Part shown: in pieces, positions 16,610 through 26,380 of the stretch
Layout of the letters: the number at the start of each line of letters is the position of its first letter
Numbering within the stretch: the stretch's first letter is position 1
Translations under genes and position numbers: made by a program
Notes under the pieces: generated by a model
Told to the model about the DNA's origin: nothing
Database searches by the model: none
Seen by the model: only the letters and a program-made list of their open reading frames with translations
Assembly: GCA_024233285.1 (NCBI GenBank)
Contig: JACKPU010000010.1
Span: 1 to 64,000 of the forward strand
Direction: 5' to 3'
Source: Opitutaceae bacterium
GTDB lineage: Bacteria; Verrucomicrobiota; Verrucomicrobiia; Opitutales; Opitutaceae
DNA length: 64,000 nucleotides

Positions 16610-17455
16610 TTATTTTTTTGCCGCCACGATCTTGATCTCATCTGGCGAGATCATGATTCGCCGGGCTTTGAACAGTGAGCCGATCGCCTGTTTGAAGGCC
16701 TTTTTGCTGATGCCGAATTTTTCCCGGATCGCTTCGGGCGAACTGCCATCATGAAACGGCAGGCGGCCGCCAGCGCTCGTGAGGGCCTTGAGCACGATTT
16801 CCTCGTTGGCCGGAATGCGTTGGTGGCCCGCGCGGTCCAAGCTTAGGTCGATTTTCCCGTCCGCCCGGACGGTCTTGATGTATCCGGTGAATCGCTGGCC
16901 CATCTCGAGCGGACCGCTGAGTTCGCTCGCATAAAGCAACCCGTTGTGGGCGTTATTCACGATCGCATTGTAGCCGAGCGGTGTCGGGCCGGTGATCAGC
17001 AGTTTGACTTCCTGACCTTCGGCATAGGTCGGCGACGTCAGATTGAGATGTCGACTGATGCGCGCCGAGGCGATGATGCGATCCGTCTGCGTATCGAGGA
17101 GCACGTGGACAATCACCCAATAGCCGGGCATGAGTCCTTCCTTTTGTTCGCGAATAGGCAGCAGCAGATCTTTGCTCAAACCCCAGTCGAGAAAGATACC
17201 CACGCGGGGATTGACGCTGACTACACGCAACGAGGCGAACTCTCCCACCATCGCATAAGGCCGCTCGGTCGTAGCCACCAGCCGGTCTTCCGAATCCCGA
17301 TATACAAATACGTCCACAATCTCACCCGGGCGTGAACCCCGCGGGATGTAGCGCCCGGGCAGCAAGATCTCCCCGTGTTCTCCGCCATCGAGATAATACC
17401 CTGAATCGTTTTCGAACAGGATGGTCAGCCGATTACGTTGACCGATCAGCGCCAT
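16610..17455 (-). CDS. cvfB: CvfB-like S1 RNA-binding domain protein
   Basis: A 281-residue protein matching the CvfB plan: three S1-type OB folds (about residues 1-60, 65-135 and 150-210, including GIFLDWGLSKDLLLP and GLLYASELSGPLEMGQRFTGYI) and a C-terminal winged-helix-like segment (REKFGISKKAFKQAIGSLFKARRI). CvfB proteins bind RNA and affect expression of virulence or stress genes in Firmicutes; the role here is unknown. It lies 46 bases downstream of menB on the same strand and converges with the anti-sigma gene, 13 bases away. Confidence 0.88.
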   Translation of the reverse strand: MALIGQRNRLTILFENDSGYYLDGGEHGEILLPGRYIPRGSRPGEIVDVFVYRDSEDRLVATTERPYAMVGEFASLRVVSVNPRVGIFLDWGLSKDLLLPIREQKEGLMPGYWVIVHVLLDTQTDRIIASARISRHLNLTSPTYAEGQEVKLLITGPTPLGYNAIVNNAHNGLLYASELSGPLEMGQRFTGYIKTVRADGKIDLSLDRAGHQRIPANEEIVLKALTSAGGRLPFHDGSSPEAIREKFGISKKAFKQAIGSLFKARRIMISPDEIKIVAAKK

Positions 17456-17501
17456 GCGGAAGTCCTCATCGCGGCGCGGCCGGTTCGATCAATCGCCGCA
17501 C

Positions 17502-18335
17502 TCATGGCAGCCACGGAAATTTGCCGGCGTCGGGTTTGCGCTTTTCGCGCTGGGCGGAGTGAAATTCCTTCGCCTCCTCACTCATGTAGTAAAGCAAAGT
17601 CGCGTTGCCGGCGAGTTCCTGCAGGCCGCTCTGGCCGTCGACATCGGCATTGAAAGCGCTCTTCAAACAGCGAATGGCGAGCGGACTGTGCTGCATGATC
17701 TCGCGGCCCCATTTCACGCCTTCATCTTCGAGTTCGGCGACCGGCACGACCGCGTTGACCAAGCCCATTTCGAGCGCCTGCTGCGCATTATATTGCCGGC
17801 AGAGAAACCAGATTTCGCGGGCCTTTTTCTGTCCGACAATTCGCGCCAGATAGCTTGAACCAAATCCGCCGTCGAAGCTGCCCATCTTCGGACCGACCTG
17901 ACCGAAAATGCCGTTGTCGGCCGCGATGGTGAGGTCGCAGACGAGATGCAACACGTGGCCACCGCCGATGGCATAACCCGCGACCAGCGCGATCACGACC
18001 TTGGGCATCGAGCGAATCAGCTTTTGCAGATCGAGCACATTGAGTCGCGGCACGCCGTCACCCCCGACATAACCGGCGTGGCCGCGCACGCTTTGATCGC
18101 CGCCGGCGCAGAACGCATACTTGCCGTCCGTGTGCGGCCCGGCCCCGGTGAGCAGCACCACGCCAATCGATTGGTCCTCACGGGCGTCCGTGAACGCCTC
18201 GAACAGCTGGGTTACCGTTTCCGGGCGGAACGCATTGCGCTTCTCCGGGCGGTTAATGGTGATCTTTGCGATCCCCGCAGTCTTTTGATAGAGGATGTCG
18301 GAGTAGGTTTTGACGGTTTTCCACTCGGTGGGCAT
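17502..18335 (-). CDS. menB: 1,4-dihydroxy-2-naphthoyl-CoA synthase
   Basis: A 277-residue crotonase-fold enzyme that cyclises O-succinylbenzoyl-CoA in menaquinone synthesis. MenB-specific phrases are clear: YAFCAGGDQSVRG, VPRLNVLDLQKLIRSMPKVV, VAGYAIGGGH (oxyanion hole), FGQVGPKMGSFDGGFG with the conserved catalytic aspartate, and the C-terminal FHSAQREKRKPD. Together with menF and menD about 2-5 kb away, it shows the classical rather than futalosine menaquinone route. cvfB follows on the same strand; kup is divergent 108 bases away. Confidence 0.96.
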   Translation of the reverse strand: MPTEWKTVKTYSDILYQKTAGIAKITINRPEKRNAFRPETVTQLFEAFTDAREDQSIGVVLLTGAGPHTDGKYAFCAGGDQSVRGHAGYVGGDGVPRLNVLDLQKLIRSMPKVVIALVAGYAIGGGHVLHLVCDLTIAADNGIFGQVGPKMGSFDGGFGSSYLARIVGQKKAREIWFLCRQYNAQQALEMGLVNAVVPVAELEDEGVKWGREIMQHSPLAIRCLKSAFNADVDGQSGLQELAGNATLLYYMSEEAKEFHSAQREKRKPDAGKFPWLP

Positions 18336-18443
18336 ATCCGCAGCGCAGCGCGAAACCCACGGGTCGGCAACATTTTATCTGGCGGGAAACCTCGCGCTAA
18401 ATCGAGTTGGACCTCCGGCTGGCAACCGTAAAGATGCCCCCCG

Positions 18444-20333
18444 ATGGATGCACATTCGCATAACACCGGCAAAGCAGCCGGAGTCGGCTTGGCCTTGGGC
18501 GCCTTGGGCGTGGTCTTCGGCGATATCGGCACAAGTCCGCTCTACGCCCTGCGCGAATCGATCGCCTTTCTCCCGGTCGAGGATCGCATGACCGGCGTGC
18601 TCGGCATCCTTTCATTGATTTTCTGGTCGCTGCTTGTCGTGGTAAGCTGGAAATACCTGACCTTCGTTACCCGCGCGGATAACCGCGGCGAAGGCGGCAT
18701 CTTCGCCTTGTTCGCCAAATCGCGCCTCGACAGTTCGGGCGTCAAGAAGCGCGGCATCGGGATCGGCACCATATTCATTCTGTTCGGCGCCTGCATGCTC
18801 TGCGGTGAAGGTGTCATCACCCCCGCCATCTCCGTGCTCTCGGCTGCCGAGGGTCTCACGCTCATCTCACCCGCCGCCGAGCATTGGGTCATCCCGTTCG
18901 CCTGCATCGTGTTGGCCGGCATCTTTTGGTTTCAGAGCAAGGGCAGCCAGACCATCGGGCGGATCTACGGACCGATCATGCTCGTTTGGTTTGGCTCACT
19001 CGGCGCCTTGGGCCTGTGGCAGGTGATCCAAACGCCCATCGTGCTGCAGGCACTCAATCCCTGGCATGGCTGGGTCTTGCTACGTGACCATCCTTTGCAA
19101 ATCACGGCGTTGCTCGGAGCCATTGTGCTCGCGATCACTGGAGTCGAGGCCATCTACGCTGACATGGGACACTTCGGTCGCAGAGCCATCATGCATGCCT
19201 GGTATCTGGTGGCCCTGCCCGGACTGGCGCTCAATTACTTTGGTCAGGGTGCTTACGTGCTCTCCCATGGCGGTCTGGTGGAAAATCCGTTCCTCGCGAT
19301 CGCCCCGGCCGGCGCCATTCGTTTGGGCGTGATGGTCCTCTCCGTGCTCGCCGCGATCATCGCCAGCCAGGCCCTTATCTCCGGCACCTTTTCGCTAATC
19401 CGCTCATCCATCCAACTCGGATTTTTTCCGCGGTTGAAGATCCTGCACACGAATGCGGCACAGCAGGGACAGATCTACATCCCCTTGGTCAATGCCGCCC
19501 TCGCCTTCGGCTCTATTACGATCGTGCTGATGTTCAAGAGCAGCTCCAGCCTCGCGGCCGCCTACGGTATTGCGGTCACCAGCGCAATGACCGTCACCAC
19601 CTTCGCCTTTTATCTCGTCGCCCGCCGGGCTTGGAAGTGGTCCCTATGGAAGACGATTCCGTTGTGTTCACTGTTCGCGCTCGTCGACGTCGGCTTCCTT
19701 TACGGCAATCTGCACAAATTCATCGATGGCGGTTGGCTGCCGCTGGCCATCGGCGCAGGGTTGCTCGCCGTGATGCACACGTGGAAATCGGGTAAGAACG
19801 AAATCTTCCGGCGGGTTTATGCCAACGGCATCACGGAAGAGGAGCTCGCCGACATCGCCTCCAGCAGCTACGTCACCCGCGTGCGCGGCACCGCCGTTTT
19901 CATGGCCGGCAATCCGCAGGGCACGCCGTTGGTGCTGTTGCATCACGTCAAGGCGAACAAGGTGCTGCATGAAACGGTGGTCTTGCTCAGCGTCGTGACG
20001 TCGGAAGTCCCCTACGTTACGGCGGACGAACGTCTCGAGGTGCGGGAAATCGGCAACGGCATCTGGCGTGCGGTCGCCCACTACGGATACATGGAGTCAC
20101 CCGACGTCGCCCGACTCATCGAGCAAATCCGCGAAGCCGGTGTGCCGCTGAAACCTTCCGAGGCCACCTACTACTTCAATCGCGAGATGATCATCACCGG
20201 CGGCGAGGCCCGCATGTGGGAATGGCAGAAGCACTTTTACGCCGTGCTCAGCCGCAATGCGCGACAGGCCCGTGACTACTACCAACTGCCGCCGATGCAG
20301 ATCATCGAGGTCGGCCTGCCGATTCAATTATAG
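18444..20333 (+). CDS. kup: KUP-family potassium uptake permease
   Basis: A 629-residue inner-membrane protein with about 12 transmembrane segments and a C-terminal cytoplasmic domain. The N-terminal signature ALGVVFGDIGTSPLYALRES and the GVEAIYADMGHFG phrase are diagnostic for Kup/HAK/KT proton-coupled potassium importers. The C-terminal region from about residue 440 (TRVRGTAVFMAGNPQGTPLVLLHH) is also typical. Length is normal for bacterial Kup. It is monocistronic, and its stop overlaps the convergent menD gene by 6 bases with no terminator hairpin visible. Confidence 0.95.
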   Translation: MDAHSHNTGKAAGVGLALGALGVVFGDIGTSPLYALRESIAFLPVEDRMTGVLGILSLIFWSLLVVVSWKYLTFVTRADNRGEGGIFALFAKSRLDSSGVKKRGIGIGTIFILFGACMLCGEGVITPAISVLSAAEGLTLISPAAEHWVIPFACIVLAGIFWFQSKGSQTIGRIYGPIMLVWFGSLGALGLWQVIQTPIVLQALNPWHGWVLLRDHPLQITALLGAIVLAITGVEAIYADMGHFGRRAIMHAWYLVALPGLALNYFGQGAYVLSHGGLVENPFLAIAPAGAIRLGVMVLSVLAAIIASQALISGTFSLIRSSIQLGFFPRLKILHTNAAQQGQIYIPLVNAALAFGSITIVLMFKSSSSLAAAYGIAVTSAMTVTTFAFYLVARRAWKWSLWKTIPLCSLFALVDVGFLYGNLHKFIDGGWLPLAIGAGLLAVMHTWKSGKNEIFRRVYANGITEEELADIASSSYVTRVRGTAVFMAGNPQGTPLVLLHHVKANKVLHETVVLLSVVTSEVPYVTADERLEVREIGNGIWRAVAHYGYMESPDVARLIEQIREAGVPLKPSEATYYFNREMIITGGEARMWEWQKHFYAVLSRNARQARDYYQLPPMQIIEVGLPIQL

Positions 20334-22058
20334 CGCGGCCGCCGCCGCGGCAAACAGCCGCTTGCGAAACGCCGCGTCATGCTTCCGATCCGTGCGCACC
20401 TCGAGCACGCGCACCCCGGTCACTGGTAATTTGGCCACCGCTTTTTTCAACTCGCCCAGCGTGCGCACGAACCGATGTGCCACGCCATGGGCATTGCACA
20501 GCTTGGCAAAATCCACGCTTTGCGGCGTGGCAAAGTAATCCTCGAAAGGCGGGTTATAACCCGCAACCGGCAGATGCTCAAAAATGCCACCGCCATGGTT
20601 GTTGATCAAAACCACGGTCAGCGAGCCGCGCAATTTGCCGGCCAAAAGCAGTCCGTTCGTGTCATGCAAGAACGCCAGGTCACCCGTCAGCAGCACCGCC
20701 GGCTGGCCTTGATGAGCCACACCCAATGCGGTTGAAAGCGTGCCGTCGATCCCGTTGGCGCCGCGATTGAAATAGAAGTGATACCCCCGCCCGGTCGCGG
20801 GCCAGAAATACTCCACATCACGCACCGGCATGCTGCTCGCGACAAACACGGAGGTGCCTTGAGGCAGGACGCCGGCCAAGGTCGGCACCACATCGCCCTC
20901 AAACACCGCGCCGCGGGGACGCGAAGCCGCCAACATGGCGGCACGCACGGTGCTCTCAGCCCGGCTCCAAGTCGCCGCATAAGTTCCGGGTTGCGGTTTG
21001 CGCACCAAGGCCGTCAGCACCTCAACCGGCGCGCAAATCTGCCGGGTTCGCCCGTGCAGGGCGTCGCGATTGTCGTGCCGGCGGCTCACCAACACGATCT
21101 CGGCTCCGCTCGATTCGATCCAACCTCGCAGCACCTTGCTCGTCGGCCAATCGCCCAGGCAAAGCACATAGCGGGGCATCAAATCGCGCGCCGCGGCCGC
21201 ATTACGCAGAATCGTATCGTAGGCCGTGATCACCGTTGCTCCCGTGGACGGGAAATGGCGGAGCGGCGAGAGCCCATCGGCTAGAATCGGCCAGCCGAGC
21301 TGCTTAGCCAATCGCGTCACCTTGGCGGCATAACCGGCCGGATCAGCGACCTGATCCGGGCCCGCCACAATCAAGCCGCGCGCGGAAATCGCCCGCTGCC
21401 AGAGTTTGGTTTGCCCCGCAATCATCGGCGCGGCCGGCTCCAAGTGCGAAAAAAAGCTTTCACCAACGGCCGGCGCCATTGCAGCCGCACTACCGTCGTC
21501 AATGGGAACCAAGGGATCGCGAAATGGCACGTTCACATGGACCGGACCGGCCTGGGGTTGCAGCGTGCTGCGGCAGGCCTGCGCGATCGTCTGGCGCACA
21601 TAGGACAACAACGCCAACTTCGCCTCGGGCACCGCCAGCTCAAAGTCCCGATTCACATGCGCACCATACAACTTGTGTTGATCGATCGTCTGCCCGGAGG
21701 CACACGCCCGCATCTCCGGCGGCCGGTCCGCCGTGAGCACCAGCAACGGCACACCGCTTTCCTGGGCTTCGATCACCGCCGGATAGTAATTCGCGCCAGC
21801 CGTGCCTGATGTGCAGACCAGCACCACGGGGCCGTTACCCTTCCGCGCGAGTCCTAGGGCGAAAAACGCGGCCGAGCGTTCGTCCAGCACCGGAATTGCC
21901 TCCATGCCTGAATGATTGGCCAAGGCCATGGTCAGCGGGGTGGAACGCGAGCCCGGTGAAACCACTGCCTGGCGAACGCCGCATCGCCACAGCGTTTCGA
22001 CAATCACGCCCGCCCAGAGCGTATTCGTATTGCGAAGATCGATATCCGGACGGCTCAT
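20328..22058 (-). CDS. menD: 2-succinyl-5-enolpyruvyl-6-hydroxy-3-cyclohexene-1-carboxylate synthase
   Basis: A 576-residue thiamine diphosphate enzyme that joins isochorismate and 2-oxoglutarate in menaquinone synthesis. Visible motifs include VSPGSRSTPLTMAL, DERSAAFFALG containing the ThDP-activating glutamate, TSGTAGANYYPAV, LTADRPPEMR and the C-terminal LINNHGGGIFEHLP. Length is as expected. It overlaps menF by 4 bases (ATGA) as the last gene of the metG-menF-menD run and runs into the end of kup. Confidence 0.95.
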   Translation of the reverse strand: MSRPDIDLRNTNTLWAGVIVETLWRCGVRQAVVSPGSRSTPLTMALANHSGMEAIPVLDERSAAFFALGLARKGNGPVVLVCTSGTAGANYYPAVIEAQESGVPLLVLTADRPPEMRACASGQTIDQHKLYGAHVNRDFELAVPEAKLALLSYVRQTIAQACRSTLQPQAGPVHVNVPFRDPLVPIDDGSAAAMAPAVGESFFSHLEPAAPMIAGQTKLWQRAISARGLIVAGPDQVADPAGYAAKVTRLAKQLGWPILADGLSPLRHFPSTGATVITAYDTILRNAAAARDLMPRYVLCLGDWPTSKVLRGWIESSGAEIVLVSRRHDNRDALHGRTRQICAPVEVLTALVRKPQPGTYAATWSRAESTVRAAMLAASRPRGAVFEGDVVPTLAGVLPQGTSVFVASSMPVRDVEYFWPATGRGYHFYFNRGANGIDGTLSTALGVAHQGQPAVLLTGDLAFLHDTNGLLLAGKLRGSLTVVLINNHGGGIFEHLPVAGYNPPFEDYFATPQSVDFAKLCNAHGVAHRFVRTLGELKKAVAKLPVTGVRVLEVRTDRKHDAAFRKRLFAAAAAAL

Positions 22059-23482
22059 GACGAAAAAAGCGCCCGCTCCATAGCCATGAACTTGAGCTCG
22101 GTCTCCGCCAATTCGAGCTCAGGTTGCGAGGCCGCCACAATGCCCGCACCGGCATAGAGCCGGGCCTTGTGACCGTCGATCAGAGCCGAGCGCAGGCCGA
22201 CGAAAAACTCGCCGTTGCCGCGCCCGTCGATCCAGCCGATCGCACCGGCATAAAGTCCTCGCGAAAAGTTTTCCATTTCCCGAATCCCGGCGAGGGCCGG
22301 CTCGCGGGGCACGCCGCCCACCGCCGGCGTGGGATGCAAACCGGCCAGCACATCAAGCACGCGCACACCCACGGGCAAGGCTGCGCGCACCGGTGTGTGC
22401 AGATGCTGCACATTGTCGAATTTTCTCAGCTTAGGTTCGGCCGGCACCTCCAGCTGCAAACCGAGCGGTTTGACGCGGCGCAAAATCGAATCGAGCACGA
22501 GCTGATGCTCATGCCGGTCCTTGCGACTGGCCAGCAGGTCAGCCCCCCGTTGCTCATCTTCTTCCGCGGTGCGACCACGGGGCGCCGAGCCGGCCAAGGC
22601 CTCGGTGCTCAACATGCCGCCATGCACGCGCACCAAACGCTCCGGACTCGCACCGATGAAGCTCTGCCCCGCGCCGTTCGCGAGCGAGAACGCATAACAA
22701 TCGCGGAATCGCTGCCGCAGGCCGTCGAGTGCCTGCATGGGATGCAATGGCTTGGTCGCCACCAGATCCTTGGCTCGCGCCAGCACGATTTTCTCAAACT
22801 CGCCGGCTCGAATCCGATTCACTGCTCGCCGCACCGCCGCTTGATAACGATCGCCGCCACCGAGCTCCGAAAGCGTGATTTTGGGCGCCTCCCCCTGCGG
22901 CGTAAACAAACCTTCGCCCGTGACGAAGGCGCCGAACCGGCGGTGCGCCCGCCAGATTTTTTGCGAGATCAAATCGATGTCGCTGTCGTCGCCAATCATC
23001 ACATTGGCCACCGCCACGGTGCGGCCTGCACGCGTGGCGACCTGCCAACGCGGCACGAAGACAGTAACCGCGGAAAACGGCTCCTCCGCACTCACCTCGT
23101 CAAAAAACGTGAAGCCGGTGAAAAAATGGGGGCCGGCAAACGGCACGCCCTGGTCGCCGACAATGATCGCATTCGCCAGCACATCATCAACGAAAGCCTG
23201 ACATTCCTCGAACCGGCCCGCGCCCGCGCCCGTGAATTCCAACACGGCTTCGGCTCCCGCGATGGCCAGATTTTCAGCGGGACGCTCGACGTAAAAATGC
23301 TTCTCGCCCGCCTCATAAATCGACGCAAGCACCGCAAGCGGATCCAATGCCTCAACCTCCAGCGAGATGCTCACGAGTTTGGCGCGATGCGCACGCCGGG
23401 CCGCCGTCTGGCACTGCGCGAGAAAACCGTGCAGCGCCGACGGGGTTTGATTCGTGGCGGGATCGAGGGAGAGGATGGTCAC
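22055..23482 (-). CDS. menF: Isochorismate synthase
   Basis: A 475-residue chorismate-binding enzyme. The C-terminal catalytic half carries FIGASPERLVRV, TEALAGSAPRGRT, KDRHEHQLVLDSI, LHPTPAVGGVPREPA and LYAGAGIVAASQPELELAETE, the MenF/EntC set. The N-terminal half contains the hotdog-like region FTFFDEVSAEEPFSAV. It converts chorismate to isochorismate for MenD, whose gene overlaps it by 4 bases. Its start overlaps the end of metG by 4 bases, so the three genes form one tight leftward unit. The siderophore-type EntC alternative is unlikely next to menD. Confidence 0.94.
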   Translation of the reverse strand: MTILSLDPATNQTPSALHGFLAQCQTAARRAHRAKLVSISLEVEALDPLAVLASIYEAGEKHFYVERPAENLAIAGAEAVLEFTGAGAGRFEECQAFVDDVLANAIIVGDQGVPFAGPHFFTGFTFFDEVSAEEPFSAVTVFVPRWQVATRAGRTVAVANVMIGDDSDIDLISQKIWRAHRRFGAFVTGEGLFTPQGEAPKITLSELGGGDRYQAAVRRAVNRIRAGEFEKIVLARAKDLVATKPLHPMQALDGLRQRFRDCYAFSLANGAGQSFIGASPERLVRVHGGMLSTEALAGSAPRGRTAEEDEQRGADLLASRKDRHEHQLVLDSILRRVKPLGLQLEVPAEPKLRKFDNVQHLHTPVRAALPVGVRVLDVLAGLHPTPAVGGVPREPALAGIREMENFSRGLYAGAIGWIDGRGNGEFFVGLRSALIDGHKARLYAGAGIVAASQPELELAETELKFMAMERALFSS

Positions 23483-25023
23483 GATTTTACCGCTGCTTTG
23501 TCATCGGCTTGGATACGCGGGAAGAGCACGAGGCTGGGCGCGACCTTGGCGCCCTGCAAGCATCCACCCCATTGACATTCCTTGGTCCAGTCCGTGGCCG
23601 GGGTGCGACCAAGTGCGCCGTGAATCTTATCGACAGTTCCCGGAATGAACGGGCCGAGCAACGCAGCCGCAAGGCGCAGCGACTCGGCCATGGTGGCCAG
23701 CGAGGTTTCCAACAGTGCGCGATCCGAGGCCTCGATGGATTTGCCGAGTTTCCAGGGCGCGCGCTTCTCAACGTAGGCATTCGTGGCGGTGACAAACGCC
23801 ATGGTTCGCTCCAGCGCGATGTGAAACTGGAAACCATCCCAAAGCTTGAGGACCTCGGCACGAGTTTGCTCCCAAAGGGCGCGCAGCTCGGCTTCCGGTT
23901 CACCGGCCGCCCCGGCCGCCGGCACCACGCCGCCGGCGAATCGGTTCGTCATGTTGAGCGTGCGGTTGAGCAGATTGCCGAGGTTGTTGGCGAGATCCGC
24001 ATTGTAGCGCGCCTGAAACTGCAGGTCAGTAAAATCACTGTCCTGGCCCACGCTCATCTCGCGCAGGAAAAAGTAACGCAACGCGTCCGTGCCGTATTCG
24101 GCAACAAAGGCGCCCGGTTCGATGACGTTTCCGGTGCTCTTCGACATCTTTGCGCCTTTGAATGACCACCAACCGTGCGCGATGATGCCCTTGGGCAGGG
24201 GCAATCCGGCGGCCTTGAGCATGATCGTCCAATAGACCGCGTGCGGCGGCACAAGGATGTCCTTGCCGATGACGTGCCAGTCGGCCGGCCAGACGCCGGG
24301 TTGGTCCACGACGGCCGAGTAGTAATTTGTCAGGGCGTCGAACCAGACATAAGTGACGAAGTCCTCATCAAAGGGCAACGGGATGCCCCATTCCAACCGT
24401 TCCCGGGGTCGCGAAATGCAGAGGTCGTTGAGCGGCTCCTTTAAAAACTCGAGCACCTGCTTTTGCCGGAACTTGGGAAACACAAAGTTCTCGTTTTCGG
24501 TCAGAAACTGCACGAGCCACGCTTGGTAGCTGCGCAGTTTGAAGAAGTAGTTCGATTCGGTGATCTCGGTGACCTCGCCGAAAAGCTCCGGCCAAGTGCC
24601 GTCGGGGTTGCGGTCCTTCTCCTGCAAAAACTGTTCCTGCCGCGTCGAATAATAGCCCTGATATTCGGCTTTGTAGATTTCGCCCTTATCGAAGAGCTGC
24701 TGCAGGATGTCGCGCACCACTCGCTTATGCCGTTCTTCGGTGGTGCGGATGAAGTCGTCGTTGGCGACGTTGAGTTTGGGCAGCAAGGCCCGGAACTCGG
24801 CACTGATTTCGTCGCAGAACTGTTGCGGCGGTATCCCGCGTTTGCGGGCAGTCTGTTGCACCTTCTGGCCGTGCTCATCCACGCCCGTCAGAAAATGGAC
24901 CTTGTCCCCCATCATCCGCCGGATCCGGGCAATAACGTCCGTCAGCACCTTTTCATAGGCATGGCCCAGGTGCGGCGAACCGTTCACGTAGTCGATCGCG
25001 GTCGTAATGTAGAAGTTGTTCAT
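23479..25023 (-). CDS. metG: Methionyl-tRNA synthetase, zinc-knuckle-less form
   Basis: A 514-residue class I synthetase with YVNGSPHLGHAYEK (HIGH-type motif), TGVDEHGQKVQ, the Rossmann phrase YVWFDALTNYY, and KMSKSTGN. The connective peptide that usually carries CxxC zinc knuckles reads YQGYYSTRQEQFLQEK and lacks all the Cys pairs, so this is the zinc-free subtype. No C-terminal dimerisation/tRNA-binding EMAP domain is present. The start is MNNFYITT; an upstream in-frame ATG is 15 bases away. It leads the menF-menD run and is divergent from the sensor kinase gene 115 bases away. Confidence 0.95.
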   Translation of the reverse strand: MNNFYITTAIDYVNGSPHLGHAYEKVLTDVIARIRRMMGDKVHFLTGVDEHGQKVQQTARKRGIPPQQFCDEISAEFRALLPKLNVANDDFIRTTEERHKRVVRDILQQLFDKGEIYKAEYQGYYSTRQEQFLQEKDRNPDGTWPELFGEVTEITESNYFFKLRSYQAWLVQFLTENENFVFPKFRQKQVLEFLKEPLNDLCISRPRERLEWGIPLPFDEDFVTYVWFDALTNYYSAVVDQPGVWPADWHVIGKDILVPPHAVYWTIMLKAAGLPLPKGIIAHGWWSFKGAKMSKSTGNVIEPGAFVAEYGTDALRYFFLREMSVGQDSDFTDLQFQARYNADLANNLGNLLNRTLNMTNRFAGGVVPAAGAAGEPEAELRALWEQTRAEVLKLWDGFQFHIALERTMAFVTATNAYVEKRAPWKLGKSIEASDRALLETSLATMAESLRLAAALLGPFIPGTVDKIHGALGRTPATDWTKECQWGGCLQGAKVAPSLVLFPRIQADDKAAVKS

Positions 25024-25138
25024 GACAGAGCGGGACAACCAAAACGCCCGCCGGCGAAATGTCGAAAGTTTTGCTAATTTCCTCCCGGCAGGGAAATCGG
25101 TTTGCTCGTAATCGCCGCGCGGTCATTTTCTGGTCGCC

Positions 25139-26380
25139 ATGCGTTTTGTCGTCAGGATCGTCGCCCTGTCCCTTGTGGCGCTGCTGCTCTTCCTGGCCGG
25201 CGCCGTGCTGGTGCGGTCGTGGCTCCAACGTCAGCACGCGCAAATCCAAGCCGAGGCGATCGAGACGAAGCGCACCCAGTTCAACGCCGCGGTCGCCCTG
25301 ACATTGCAGGGAGCCGACCGCGGTTTACCGACGTATTGGGACGCGATCGGCCGCATAATCGATGCCCACGTCCGGTCGGCCACCGCAGACCTCCCGCCTC
25401 CCCCCGCTGGCGTGATTCGCCTGATCCAAGATTTACCTGACAAAAGCGGCGCAAAGGCGGCCATCGATTTTGAACTCCCCCGCTTTGCGCGTCTGAGCCT
25501 GCTGCATGGCCGGACTTGGGGACTGTTGCTCGTGGGCAGTCTCACCTTGATGCTCATCTTCATCAGTCTCGGCTTGGTTTTTACCCGTCGCACCGGGACC
25601 GGCGATACCCGCACCCCATGGTCCAGCGCCCGGGCCGAAATGAGCAGCTTGGAGCAACTCGCCCGCACTTCCGTGGCCCGAGGCACCGAACTCGCCCATG
25701 AACGCGACACTCGCCGGCGGATGGAGCGGGACCTCTCCCTGCACCAGCAATTGCAGAATCAGGCGCTGGAGGAAAAAATCCGGCTCGGACGCGATCTCCA
25801 TGACGGACTCATCCAATCACTCTACGCCGTCGGGCTGACCATTGAGGCCGTGCGTCCAATGATTGCACGCGATCCCGCCAAGGCGGACCAGCGGCTCGGC
25901 GTCTGCTTGGAATCGCTCAATCAGACCATCCGCACGGTGCGCGAATACATCACGGGGTTGAGCCAGGAAAAATTGCGGCAATTGAGCTTTGCGGATGCCG
26001 TGCGGCTGTTTCTCGACGAGCTTCGGGCCGGCCGCGACGTGGATTTGGAACTCGTGGTGGACGAGGATGCCGCCACCACATTGAACGCGCTGCAAACCAC
26101 CGAGGCGCTGCAGGTCATCCACGAGGCCATTAGCAACGCGCTCCGGCACGGTGGCGCCACCCAATTGACGGTCCGGCTGCACCGCGGCGACAATGAGATC
26201 GGCCTCCTGATCAAAGACAACGGCACCGGATTCGATGTCGAAAATGCGCGGTCCGGCGGCCACGGGCTGGCCAACATGCAGGCGCGCGCCGCGGGCTCGG
26301 GTGCAACATTGCGCATCGACAGCGCGGCCGGCCAAGGCACACGTATTGTGCTGACCTTTCCGGTAATCGATCAGTCATGA
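25139..26380 (+). CDS. Sensor histidine kinase, HisKA_3 (NarX/DesK-like)
   Basis: A 413-residue membrane kinase. TM1 spans about residues 3-24 and TM2 about 125-147, bounding a roughly 100-residue periplasmic sensor segment. A coiled stretch leads into the HisKA_3 dimerisation box LGRDLHDGLIQSLYAVGL with the phospho-accepting histidine at residue 221. The ATPase domain has HEAISNALRHGGA (N box) and IKDNGTGFD, GGHGLANM (G boxes). It overlaps the response regulator gene by 4 bases (ATGA), so they are a cognate pair. The signal is unknown; the prepilin operon immediately downstream is a plausible target (inference). Confidence 0.92.
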   Translation: MRFVVRIVALSLVALLLFLAGAVLVRSWLQRQHAQIQAEAIETKRTQFNAAVALTLQGADRGLPTYWDAIGRIIDAHVRSATADLPPPPAGVIRLIQDLPDKSGAKAAIDFELPRFARLSLLHGRTWGLLLVGSLTLMLIFISLGLVFTRRTGTGDTRTPWSSARAEMSSLEQLARTSVARGTELAHERDTRRRMERDLSLHQQLQNQALEEKIRLGRDLHDGLIQSLYAVGLTIEAVRPMIARDPAKADQRLGVCLESLNQTIRTVREYITGLSQEKLRQLSFADAVRLFLDELRAGRDVDLELVVDEDAATTLNALQTTEALQVIHEAISNALRHGGATQLTVRLHRGDNEIGLLIKDNGTGFDVENARSGGHGLANMQARAAGSGATLRIDSAAGQGTRIVLTFPVIDQS

